Below, one piece after another: positions 1 to 5,631 of a DNA stretch of 6,752 bases. The stretch is taken from positions 1-6,752 of the forward strand of contig CALLFD010000393.1 of assembly GCA_937997605.1 (NCBI GenBank), given 5' to 3'. The translations under genes and the position numbers were made by a program. Under the pieces are notes generated by a model. It was not told the origin of the DNA. It saw only the letters and a program-made list of their open reading frames with translations, and did no database searches. The DNA comes from an uncultured Collinsella sp. GTDB lineage: Bacteria; Actinomycetota; Coriobacteriia; Coriobacteriales; Coriobacteriaceae. The stretch's first letter is position 1. Each line of letters starts with the position of its first letter.

Positions 1-129
1 GTAACGGTGCCGCCCTTGTCTGCCTGTACCGATAACGCAGCCATGATCGCGGAGGTCGCTCGCCGTAAATTCGACCGAGGTGAAATCTCGCCGTTCGACG
101 TCGACGCCGATCCAAACATGACGCTGTAG
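1..129 (+). CDS. tsaD: TsaD (tRNA threonylcarbamoyladenosine synthase subunit), C-terminal end only
   Basis: Reading from base 1 in frame 1 gives 42 residues ending at TAG 127-129. They contain [17 protein letters not shown], the conserved C-terminal signature of the TsaD/Kae1/Gcp family (normally a Pro-rich turn followed by CTDNAAMIA, close to the metal and nucleotide site). TsaD works with TsaB, TsaC and TsaE to make N6-threonylcarbamoyladenosine at position 37 of ANN-decoding tRNAs in the cytoplasm. After the signature the tail is short and polar ([22 protein letters not shown]), as usual for the C-terminus. The start and more than 85% of the gene lie outside the window, so upstream operon partners cannot be seen. 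A giant hairpin begins 12 bases after the stop and may end the transcript. Identification rests on one short but very distinctive motif. Confidence 0.9.
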   Translation, partial: VTVPPLSACTDNAAMIAEVARRKFDRGEISPFDVDADPNMTL

Positions 130-141
130 TCGTACGGGTGC

Positions 142-298
142 GGTCCCCGACGCTGCCCGGGCGCCAGCGGCCGCATATGAACTTTCCTGCTCTACAGTCC
201 TGCTCACGACGGAGGCCACATTAAGTGGCCTCCTGTTCGTGCGGAACTCGCGATAAAGTTCATATGCGGCCGCTGGCGCCCGGGCAGCGTCGGGGACC
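142..298. repeat. Long hairpin repeat, family A, copy 1
   Basis: Bases 142-185 are the exact reverse complement of 255-298, a 44-bp stem without mismatch. The 69-base core (186-254) folds further: CACGA 205-209 pairs with TCGTG 237-241, and 211-219 pairs with 225-233 around an ATTAA loop. The stem part nearest the core is CATATGAACTTT / AAAGTTCATATG, and it is identical in copy 2. The outer 32 bp differ between copies yet stay fully paired. The copy begins 12 bases after the tsaD stop and is followed by CTTTCT, so a role in transcript ending is possible. No transposase and no clear target duplication are visible. Confidence 0.9.
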
Positions 299-438
299 TT
301 TCTGTATCGATGCGGCTTCCGAGCCGGATTGGCGTCGACAACGTCCGGCAAGGTTAGCCAGCTGCGTCGAATTTCCGGCGTGCTTTAGCTGAAAGAAAAA
401 GATGGTGTGCGGAGCTTTGCTCCGCATTTGGGATGGGA
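299..438. other. Spacer between hairpin repeats; no gene seen
   Basis: This 140-base stretch holds no convincing reading frame. The only local structure is a small hairpin, TGCGGAGC (408-415), TTT, GCTCCGCA (419-426), followed by only three T bases. It could be a weak terminator. The rest appears unstructured, and its function is unknown. Confidence 0.5.
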
Positions 439-591
439 GCCCCTGAGAGCCGCGGGAGCCGGGCGGCGCATATGAACTTTCCTGCTCTACAGTCCTGCGC
501 AAGACGGAAAGCACATTAAGTGCTTTCCTTTGCGTGCGGAACTCGCGATAAAGTTCATATGCGCCGCCCGGCTCCCGCGGCTCTCAGGGGC
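439..591. repeat. Long hairpin repeat, family A, copy 2
   Basis: Bases 439-480 pair perfectly with 550-591 (42 bp). The 69-base core 481-549 has the same length as in copy 1 and the same start (CCTGCTCTACAGTCCTGC) and end (GTGCGGAACTCGCGAT). Within the core, the apical stem 506-514/520-528 keeps the ATTAA loop but carries three consecutive compensated pair changes relative to copy 1. The stem below it is CGCAA 498-502 with TTGCG 530-534. The outer arm differs from copy 1 at many positions but remains complementary. Beyond the stem, short similar flanks (ATGGGAG on the left, CTCTCAT on the right) suggest an older, longer arm. Confidence 0.9.
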
Positions 592-688
592 ATCTCTCAT
601 GCAAAAACTGTCGTGGGGTAAAGTCCGAGGTCAGTGGCGTTTTATACCGAGAAATCCAAAAAAGTTGAAAATTCATTACAAATTTGCG

Positions 689-717
689 TTGACTTTAGGC
701 AACTAAAGTTTCATACT
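689..717 (+). promoter_or_regulatory. Probable sigma-70-type promoter of the cstA transcript
   Basis: TTGACT (689-694) matches the -35 consensus at five of six positions. It is followed, after a 17-base spacer, by CATACT (712-717), which matches the -10 consensus at four of six. The expected transcript start, near 724, would give a leader of about 235 bases before cstA. The AT-rich stretch at 655-690 just upstream could act as an UP element. This is a prediction from consensus only. Confidence 0.55.
692..709. promoter_or_regulatory. Operator-like palindrome within the cstA promoter
   Basis: ACTTTAG, GCAA, CTAAAGT is a perfect 7-4-7 inverted repeat. It overlaps the end of the proposed -35 box and most of the spacer, the usual place for a repressor site. 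It is too short and AT-rich to act as a terminator and lies upstream of the predicted transcript start, so a protein-binding role is more likely. The cognate regulator is not in the window. Confidence 0.4.
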
Positions 718-788
718 CCTTTTCAACCACTGGGGGATGTGAACACGCACGGATTGTTCGCATCATGATTGAAGAGGATTTCTTAGAC

Positions 789-833
789 ATGTTCACGCAT
801 CAGCTAAACATTATCAGCGTAGTAATTATCTGA
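789..833 (+). CDS. Putative leader peptide MFTHQLNIISVVII for attenuation of cstA
   Basis: A 14-codon frame starts at ATG 789 with a Shine-Dalgarno-like AAGAGGA at 772-778, ten bases upstream, and stops at TGA 831-833. The peptide MFTHQLNIISVVII has six Ile/Val codons among its last seven (ATT ATC AGC GTA GTA ATT ATC). An in-frame ATG at 765 would give 22 residues but lacks a good ribosome site. The stop codon sits directly before a chain of alternative hairpins ending in an intrinsic terminator. This is the layout of ribosome-mediated attenuators such as ilv and leu leaders in other bacteria, where stalling at codons for the scarce amino acid permits readthrough. Translation and regulation are inferred. 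The frame is too short to prove by coding statistics. Confidence 0.55.
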   Translation: MFTHQLNIISVVII

Positions 834-923
834 TGCGGGTTAGCACATACAGCTAGCCCGTACGATAACGGGCGGCTGATGAAGATGAGGGCCGTCGAGC
901 GCAACCGACGGCCCTCATTTTTT
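798..923 (+). promoter_or_regulatory. Attenuator region with competing hairpins upstream of cstA
   Basis: Five pairings can be drawn, each excluding the next. CATCAG 798-803 pairs with CTGATG 830-835. Segment 834-844 pairs with 852-862 (11 bp including G-U pairs, loop ACATACA). GCCCGT 856-861 pairs with ACGGGC 868-873. GGCGGC 871-876 pairs with GCCGTC 891-896. Finally the terminator stem 885-897/906-918 forms. A ribosome stalled on the Ile/Val codons leaves 834-844 free. The second pairing then blocks the third, the fourth can form, and the terminator is broken. A ribosome at the stop codon covers 834-844, which reverses the outcome. No T-box motif is seen. Confidence 0.5.
885..923 (+). terminator. 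Intrinsic terminator in the cstA leader
   Basis: ATGAGGGCCGTCG (885-897) and CGACGGCCCTCAT (906-918) form a 13-bp perfect GC-rich stem with an 8-base loop, followed by six T bases (918-923). It ends only 35 bases before the cstA start and downstream of the probable promoter. A terminator here makes sense only as an attenuator, or as the end of a separate short RNA. Confidence 0.85.
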
Positions 924-958
924 ATGTCTAGGAAGTTCTTTTTAGAGGAGGAAATGCA

Positions 959-2848
959 ATGAACGGAGTTTTGCTCATGGTTGTGGCCGCGGCGGTGCTC
1001 GCCTGCGGCTATCTGGGCTATGGCCGATGGCTGGCCAACAAGTGGGGCGTTGACAAAGAGGCCCTCACGCCGGCCAAGCGCATGAAGGACGGCAAGAGCT
1101 TCTCGCCCGTCTCCGCCTTCACCGCGTTCTCGCATCAGTTCAGCTCGATCTGCGGTGCTGGCCCTGTCACGGGTACGATCGTCGCCATGGCCTTTGGCTG
1201 GCTGCCTGTCGTGCTCTGGGTCCTCATCGGCGGCATCTTCTTTGGCGCCGTCCACGACTTTGGTGCCCTGTACGCTTCGATGAAGAACAACGGCAAGTCG
1301 CTCGCTCAGCTCATCGAGAAGTACATCGGCAAGACCGGCCGTCGCCTGTTCCTGCTGTTCTGCTGGCTGTTCTGCATCATCGTCATCGCCGCCTTCACCG
1401 ACATGGTCTGCAAGACGTTCATGTTCACCCCGGCCGTTGACGCTTCTGGTGCTGCTACCGGTGCCATCGACTTCACCAAGTCCTATGCCGCCGGCTGCGC
1501 TGGTACCATCTCCATCCTGTTCACCTTCGTCGCTATCGCCTTTGGTTGGGCCCAGAAGAAGTTCAACCTCACCGGCGCTGCCGAGTTCGTCACCGGCGTT
1601 GTCCTCATGGTTCTCATGTTCGCCGTCGGTATGCAGTTCCCGGTCTACCTGGATAAGTTCCAGTGGTTCGCCGTCGTCATGGTCTACCTGGTCTTCGCTG
1701 GCGCTATGCCCATCCAGATGCTCAAGACCCCGCGTGACTACCTCACTTCCATCATGATGATCGTCATGATCGTCTGCGCTGTCCTCGGCATCGTCGTCCT
1801 GGGCGTCAACGGTCAGGCCACTATCACCGCTCCGGTCTTCACCGGCTTCTCCACTGCCTCCGGCATGATGTTCCCGGTCCTGTTCGTCTCCGTCGCTTGC
1901 GGTGCTCTCTCCGGTTTCCACAGCCTCGTTTCTTCCGGCACCTCTTCTAAGCAGGTCGAGAAGGAGCAGGACGCCGTCAAGGTCGGTTACGGCGCCATGA
2001 TCGTCGAGTCCTTCGTCGGCATCCTTGCCATCATCGTCGCCGGCATCATGTTCTCCGACATGAACACCGCCGGTACCGGCGCCCTCAACGCCGGTGTCGC
2101 TTCCACCCCGTTCCAGATCTTCGCCGCTGGCATCTCCCGCGGTATGCAGGCCTTCGGTGTTGACGGCACGCTCGCTACCGTCTTTATGACCATGAACGTC
2201 TCCGCTCTGGCCCTGACCTCGCTCGACGCCGTCGCCCGCATCGCCCGCACTTCGTTCTCCGAGTTCTTTGCCCAGACCAACGATGCCCTGGCCATCGAGT
2301 CCAAGGCCGGCTACATGAAGGTCCTCGGCAACCCCTGGTTCGCCACGGTCGTTACCCTGCTTCCCGGTCTCGCCCTCGCTTTTGGTGGCTATGCCAACAT
2401 CTGGCCGCTCTTTGGTGCTTCCAACCAGCTGCTCGGCGGCATGACCATGATCACCCTCGCCGTGTTCTGCAAGTGCACCGGCCGCAAGGGCTGGATGCTC
2501 TATGTGCCCGTCGCCTTCCTGCTCTGCTGCACCTTCACCTCGCTGGTCCAGAGCGCCATGGGCTGCATGGCCGCTGTCCAGGCTTACGGCTTCTTCGGCA
2601 CCATCCCGGCTACCGCCACCACGGCCGCCGTCTCCGTCGCCGCCACCAAGGGCCTGCAGCTTGTCTTCGCCGTCCTGCTGATGGTCCTGGGCCTCATCGT
2701 TGCCGTTAACTGCCTCAAGGAGTTCTTCGGCAAGGAGGCCGGTTCCATGCCCGACGAGGAGCCCGAGTGGTCCGAGATGGGCAAGGCCGAGTATGGCCGC
2801 GCTGCTGCTGCCGAGGCTCCTGTCGACGCCGAGGCCGCCAAGGCTTAG
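959..2848 (+). CDS. cstA: CstA-family carbon starvation / peptide (pyruvate) transporter
   Basis: This 629-residue membrane protein has about fifteen hydrophobic segments by eye. After the first helix and a basic loop comes HQFSSICGAGPVTG at residues 59-72, then FGWLPVVLWVLIGGIFFGAVHDFGALYASMKNNGKSL, the hallmark of the CstA family. The C-terminal third carries further helices, and residues from about 596 form an acidic, Ala-rich cytoplasmic tail. Family members CstA and BtsT of E. coli (about 700 residues) import peptides or pyruvate when carbon is limiting. The substrate here cannot be read from sequence. The start is well set by AGAGGAGG at 944-951, seven bases before ATG. Codons end overwhelmingly in C, suggesting high expression. 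The gene is probably a single-gene unit, with an attenuator in front and a strong terminator behind. Confidence 0.93.
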   Translation: MNGVLLMVVAAAVLACGYLGYGRWLANKWGVDKEALTPAKRMKDGKSFSPVSAFTAFSHQFSSICGAGPVTGTIVAMAFGWLPVVLWVLIGGIFFGAVHDFGALYASMKNNGKSLAQLIEKYIGKTGRRLFLLFCWLFCIIVIAAFTDMVCKTFMFTPAVDASGAATGAIDFTKSYAAGCAGTISILFTFVAIAFGWAQKKFNLTGAAEFVTGVVLMVLMFAVGMQFPVYLDKFQWFAVVMVYLVFAGAMPIQMLKTPRDYLTSIMMIVMIVCAVLGIVVLGVNGQATITAPVFTGFSTASGMMFPVLFVSVACGALSGFHSLVSSGTSSKQVEKEQDAVKVGYGAMIVESFVGILAIIVAGIMFSDMNTAGTGALNAGVASTPFQIFAAGISRGMQAFGVDGTLATVFMTMNVSALALTSLDAVARIARTSFSEFFAQTNDALAIESKAGYMKVLGNPWFATVVTLLPGLALAFGGYANIWPLFGASNQLLGGMTMITLAVFCKCTGRKGWMLYVPVAFLLCCTFTSLVQSAMGCMAAVQAYGFFGTIPATATTAAVSVAATKGLQLVFAVLLMVLGLIVAVNCLKEFFGKEAGSMPDEEPEWSEMGKAEYGRAAAAEAPVDAEAAKA

Positions 2849-2887
2849 TCGACCTGACGCGTTGAACGTCACATCTATATGACTCGG

Positions 2888-2927
2888 AAAGACCGGATCC
2901 GCGACTTCGCGGGCTCGGTCTTTTTTT
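2888..2927 (+). terminator. Intrinsic terminator after cstA
   Basis: AAAGACCG (2888-2895) pairs with CGGTCTTT (2916-2923). Inside, CCGCG 2899-2903 pairs with CGCGG 2908-2912 around an ACTT loop. Seven T bases (2921-2927) follow the core stem. It lies 40 bases after the cstA stop and is a standard strong terminator. Confidence 0.92.
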
Positions 2928-2968
2928 CATGCAAAAGCGGGTGACGCTCGAGTGTTCTCGCAGATGTT

Positions 2969-2998
2969 TTGCGTGGATAAGGGCGCGCGTTGTACCAT
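2969..2998 (+). promoter_or_regulatory. Weak candidate promoter of the JetD-like gene
   Basis: TTGCGT (2969-2974) and TACCAT (2993-2998) are 18 bases apart, each matching about four of six consensus positions. A promoter is needed somewhere between the cstA terminator and the start at 3033. The inverted repeat CATATA-GACG-TATATG (2996-3011) overlaps the -10 and the predicted start point and could be an operator. Low certainty. Confidence 0.3.
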
Positions 2999-3032
2999 AT
3001 AGACGTATATGTGTGCATATGAAAGGGGCCCC

Positions 3033-5204
3033 GTGGCCAAGACGGTATATTCCGATAACCAAAATAATGTCGATGCCCTGGCTGAACGTCTGAGCAGCCA
3101 GACGTCGCTTTCTGCCGAGCGTGCCAAGCTGGTTGCCTACGACCTGCTCTGCCGCAAGGCGCTCAAGATTAAGTCGAGTGCGCTGGCGCAGATTTTCCGC
3201 TCCGTCGATAAGGAATGTGACACCAAGGCGATGCGCGATGAGCTTATCGCGGCAAATATCGTGACCAAGATCGAGGGTAGCGGCATTAACGGGCGCCCGG
3301 CGTTCTATACCATCAATGCCGAGATCCGCGATGCCCAGGAGCAGCCTGCCGAGTCCGTCGAGGATTTTGTCGTCGAGGATTCCGCTGACGTGCCTGCTGT
3401 GGAAGAAGCTGCTCCGCGTGAGCATGTCGATACCGATGAGTTGCTCGATGAGAACGTCGTGCGCGCCTTTACGGCCAAGGCAGGACGCGGCGGTTTTGGC
3501 GGGGGCGGCAAGCGCGATGCTCAGCGCCGTGCCCAGCAGGAGCGCTTCCGTCGCGCCGTTGCTCAAAAAGGTGAGACGGATGCTGAGACCGTCGAGGAAA
3601 AGTCCGTCGGGATACAGGAGCCGACTCGCACTCAAGAGCATGCTGAGATCCAGGAGCCCAAGCGTCGCCGCGGTGCCCACTTTAAGGCCGAGCAGCGAGG
3701 TATTGCATGCGAGGTCCAGGATTCCGTCGAGGCTGCTGACGCGTCCGATGAACCGGTCAAGAAGGCTCCGGGTTCGTGTCGTCCCGGCCGCGGTTTTGCG
3801 GGACGCGCGTATCCCGTAAGGCGTCAGGAGAAGAGCGAGCCGGCTTCGACCACTCAGGACGAGAAGGCCGTTGAGCCGGCGGCTCGCGAACAGAAGCCTG
3901 TTGAGCCGCAGCTTGAGGTTGATGCCGAGGCCAAGGGTCAGCAGCCTACTGATGAGCAGACGGAGCAGGGCGCGTCGAGCAAGCCTCGCCGCCGTCGCCA
4001 TCGTGGGGGCCGCAGTTCCCATGCCGAGACTGCGGCCGAGAAGACCACGCCGCAGGACGAGGATGCGAAGATCGAGGTTTCTTCGGGGCAGCCTAAGCGC
4101 CAGCCAGCGAAGGAGAGTAAGTCCGATCGTCCGCAGAAGCAGGCGCCTATGCCGAAGCGCGAGCGCAATTCCCAAGGCGATTCTAAGCGCAAGTCTCAGA
4201 AGAAGCCGGAGTCTACCGCAGCAGATACCGCTGCCCAGCAGCCCAAGTCGGCAGTCCACGGCGAGGTCTCGGCGTTTGCCCTTGCCCGCGTTTTAGGCAG
4301 GCAGCTGCTCAAAGTTGTCCCTACGCCTACGGCGCTCTCTAAGATCAAGGAGCAGCAGACACAGATCGTAAAGGTCGAGGGCAAGGACGGCAAAAAGGCT
4401 CCGCAGCGCACTCAGCACAACGAGATGTCCAACCGCAAGATTGCCGAGGAAATCGCAATCATCCAGGCTTGGATCGAGCAGAACCGAGGTGCCGATACGC
4501 CGGTTGCCTCGCGCCGCCAGCGTGCCTACCAGATCTTTAACGACGAGAAGGCTTTTGACGGCAAGCACGGTGAGCGCCTGATCAGACGTATGACCGAAAA
4601 GGGCATTAGCATGCAGGCGATCAAGGTCGCCCCCAATCGCCCCGTGCACTTTACGGGCTTCTTTACGCTGGGTGCCGACAAGCCGTTCATTATGGTCGAG
4701 AACCTGGATACCTACGACGAGATCGTCAAGCTCCTGCGCGGACGCAAACATGCCAAGCTCTTTGGTACCAAGGTGGGCGGCGTGATTTTTGGCGGCGGCT
4801 GCAAGGCGAGCGTCTCGCACGCACTGGATGATTATCTGGCTGAGATTGGCTATCGCTTTAACTACGTCTACTACGTGGGTGATATCGATCGCGAGGGCGC
4901 GCGCATCGTCGAGCAGGCTCGCAATGCCAATGTGGTTGAGATTCGCCTGCATGCCGGCATGTACCGCGCCATGCTCGCCGAGCATAAGCGTCGCGTGAAG
5001 GCCGGCGGCGAGTGCGAGCCCGCGGCTGCCAACCAGGGCGTGCCGCAGAACCTGGCAGCGACGATCAAGGATCTGCCCATGGTTACGCGCGTGCAGTTCC
5101 GCAACGTGCTACGTGAAGGCGGGCGCATTCCGCAGGAGATTCTGATGACCGCAGACTATCGGGATGGCGACTCGGGAAGCTTCGACCGCATGCTGAACAA
5201 TTAA
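3033..5204 (+). CDS. Solitary JetD-like (DUF2220) Toprim protein with winged-helix N-terminus and long charged linker
   Basis: From GTG 3033 this is a 723-residue protein. That start is preferred because AAAGGGG (3022-3028) precedes it. An ATG at 3009 in the same frame has no ribosome site. Residues 14-98 are helical and end in a hairpin-like GRPAFYTI, resembling a winged helix. Residues of about 100-410 are low-complexity, rich in Glu, Lys, Arg, Gln and Ala, with basic patches such as RRRRHRGGR. The C-terminal 300 residues match the JetD pattern: RQRAYQIFNDEKAFD (N503-D504-E505-K506), VENLDT with Glu556, then YYVGDIDREG with Asp617 and Asp619, and a final RIPQEIL. Glu556 and the Asp pair are the expected Toprim metal ligands. 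In Wadjet systems JetD is the nuclease that cuts circular plasmids loaded by the JetABC SMC complex. No JetA, B or C is present here, so the role is unknown and could be chromosomal or RNA-related. Confidence 0.8.
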   Translation: MAKTVYSDNQNNVDALAERLSSQTSLSAERAKLVAYDLLCRKALKIKSSALAQIFRSVDKECDTKAMRDELIAANIVTKIEGSGINGRPAFYTINAEIRDAQEQPAESVEDFVVEDSADVPAVEEAAPREHVDTDELLDENVVRAFTAKAGRGGFGGGGKRDAQRRAQQERFRRAVAQKGETDAETVEEKSVGIQEPTRTQEHAEIQEPKRRRGAHFKAEQRGIACEVQDSVEAADASDEPVKKAPGSCRPGRGFAGRAYPVRRQEKSEPASTTQDEKAVEPAAREQKPVEPQLEVDAEAKGQQPTDEQTEQGASSKPRRRRHRGGRSSHAETAAEKTTPQDEDAKIEVSSGQPKRQPAKESKSDRPQKQAPMPKRERNSQGDSKRKSQKKPESTAADTAAQQPKSAVHGEVSAFALARVLGRQLLKVVPTPTALSKIKEQQTQIVKVEGKDGKKAPQRTQHNEMSNRKIAEEIAIIQAWIEQNRGADTPVASRRQRAYQIFNDEKAFDGKHGERLIRRMTEKGISMQAIKVAPNRPVHFTGFFTLGADKPFIMVENLDTYDEIVKLLRGRKHAKLFGTKVGGVIFGGGCKASVSHALDDYLAEIGYRFNYVYYVGDIDREGARIVEQARNANVVEIRLHAGMYRAMLAEHKRRVKAGGECEPAAANQGVPQNLAATIKDLPMVTRVQFRNVLREGGRIPQEILMTADYRDGDSGSFDRMLNN

Positions 5205-5207
5205 ATT

Positions 5208-5236
5208 CCGCCGTTCTACCGAACGGCGGACTTCTT
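5208..5236 (+). terminator. Terminator after the JetD-like gene
   Basis: CCGCCGTTC (5208-5216) pairs perfectly with GAACGGCGG (5221-5229) around a TACC loop. ACTTCTT follows, an interrupted T-tract. It begins three bases after the stop codon. Its position and 9-bp GC-rich stem make it the likely end of the transcript, though the T-tract is weak. Confidence 0.75.
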
Positions 5237-5357
5237 GACGCTGCGAGGGGCCCTGGCACGGCAATCTGACGTTCAACTTCGGCGGCGCGACCAGAAGGTC
5301 AGCGCCGCCTTGTTTCACGTCACCTTGCCATACCAGGACCCCTCTCGCTGTCACGTC
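5237..5357. repeat. Long imperfect hairpin, type B (decayed inverted repeat)
   Basis: The outer stem starts with GACG 5237-5240 against CGTC 5354-5357. The main arm 5245-5264 pairs with 5325-5344, with three mismatches that are all C (left) opposite A (right): 5251/5338, 5257/5332 and 5259/5330. TGACGT 5267-5272 pairs with ACGTCA 5317-5322. The apical stem GGCGGCGC 5281-5288 pairs with GCGCCGCC 5302-5309, with GACC/GGTC inside and an AGAA loop. Size and nested design resemble family A, but the sequence differs. It directly follows a separate terminator, so ending transcription is probably not its main role. Confidence 0.75.
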
Positions 5358-5374
5358 CAGAACATCGAGGTCAC

Positions 5375-5407
5375 GTGGCCTCCTGTTCGTGCGGAACTCG
5401 CGATAAA
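5375..5407. repeat. Broken half-copy of hairpin family A
   Basis: These 33 bases are identical to 225-257 of copy 1. They run from the first base after the apical ATTAA loop, through the 3' half of the core, to AAA at the edge of the outer stem. The 5' half is absent and the outer arm sequence (CCTAAGCCGG) has no visible partner upstream. It is therefore a remnant, or a copy disrupted by the type B hairpin or by a deletion. Confidence 0.85.
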
Positions 5408-5502
5408 CCTAAGCCGGTGTCCCCGCTCTCCCGGGGCCTGTGGTTACTTGGTTGTTGCATGCGGCTCGCTTTTCGGAACAGGGCTGATAATTCTAGATGC
5501 AA
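5408..5502. other. Intergenic stretch without a recognisable gene
   Basis: I see no supported reading frame or RNA gene here. There is a small hairpin, CCCCG 5421-5425 with CGGGG 5432-5436. The remainder may be residue of the same rearrangements that left the half hairpin and the tRNA-like fragment on either side. Confidence 0.4.
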
Positions 5503-5534
5503 GGCGCTCTTGGTCGTTATGGGCCTGGGGCGTC
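5503..5534. repeat. Degenerate duplicate of the tRNA-region terminator hairpin
   Basis: The segment 5503-5515 pairs with 5522-5534 using several G-U pairs and one T-T mismatch around a GTTATG loop. The hairpin at 5591-5622 has the same loop, and its stem shows the same order of bases with mostly transition differences. The two lie 88 bases apart, so they look like an old tandem duplication. No T-tract follows this copy, so it is unlikely to terminate well. Confidence 0.55.
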
Positions 5535-5555
5535 TGTCTTATATAGGTAGATTCC

Positions 5556-5584
5556 TTGCGGGTTCGAATCCCTCCGCTTGCCCA
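5556..5584 (+). pseudogene. tRNA-like 3' fragment (T-arm and acceptor end)
   Basis: GCGGG, TTCGAAT, CCCTC (5558-5574) is a T-arm with one mismatch, and the fragment ends in CCA at 5582-5584 after a six-base acceptor half. Seventeen bases (5560-5576) are identical, in inverted orientation, to the T-arm region of the tRNA-Gln gene nearby. I could not fold an intact cloverleaf upstream: no D-arm or anticodon arm fits. It may be a tRNA pseudogene, a rearranged copy of tRNA-Gln, or an attachment-site remnant. Confidence 0.4.
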
Positions 5585-5590
5585 CAAGAA

Positions 5591-5629
5591 AGCGCCCTGG
5601 GCCGTTATGGGCTCAGGGCGCTCAATTTT
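5591..5629. terminator. Bidirectional terminator beside tRNA-Gln
   Basis: AGCGCCCTG (5591-5599) pairs with CAGGGCGCT (5614-5622), extended by four further pairs to a GTTATG loop. On the plus strand CAATTTT follows. On the minus strand the stem is followed by TTCTTG. It can therefore end the tRNA-Gln transcript, nine bases past the tRNA 3' end, and also anything arriving from the plus strand. Confidence 0.75.
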
Positions 5630-5631
5630 AA

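Noticed and set aside
260..514. An 84-codon minus-strand frame through the hairpin repeats
   Set aside because: It is made of palindromic repeat and spacer, lacks a ribosome site, and the repeats vary in ways that fit structure and not coding.
142..591. A CRISPR array or a simple insertion sequence
   Set aside because: There are only two inverted-repeat units with no regular spacers, and no transposase gene or clear target-site duplication.
720..925. A T-box riboswitch upstream of cstA
   Set aside because: The conserved T-box sequence and specifier-loop layout are absent, and a short peptide frame with its own ribosome site explains the region better.
800..2872. A 690-codon open frame antisense to cstA
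   Set aside because: Its Asp/Gly/His-rich product mirrors the C-ending codons of cstA on the other strand, it has no recognisable domain or ribosome site, and cstA is clearly the real gene.
2715..4259. A 514-codon minus-strand open frame across the cstA end and the JetD-like gene
   Set aside because: It crosses a strong terminator and two genes, gives a Leu/Arg-rich product without known motifs, and is explained as a shadow of biased codons.
5499..5584. A complete plus-strand tRNA starting with GCAAGGCG
   Set aside because: The acceptor ends nearly pair and the length is suitable, but no D-arm or anticodon arm can be folded, and a terminator-like hairpin occupies that space.
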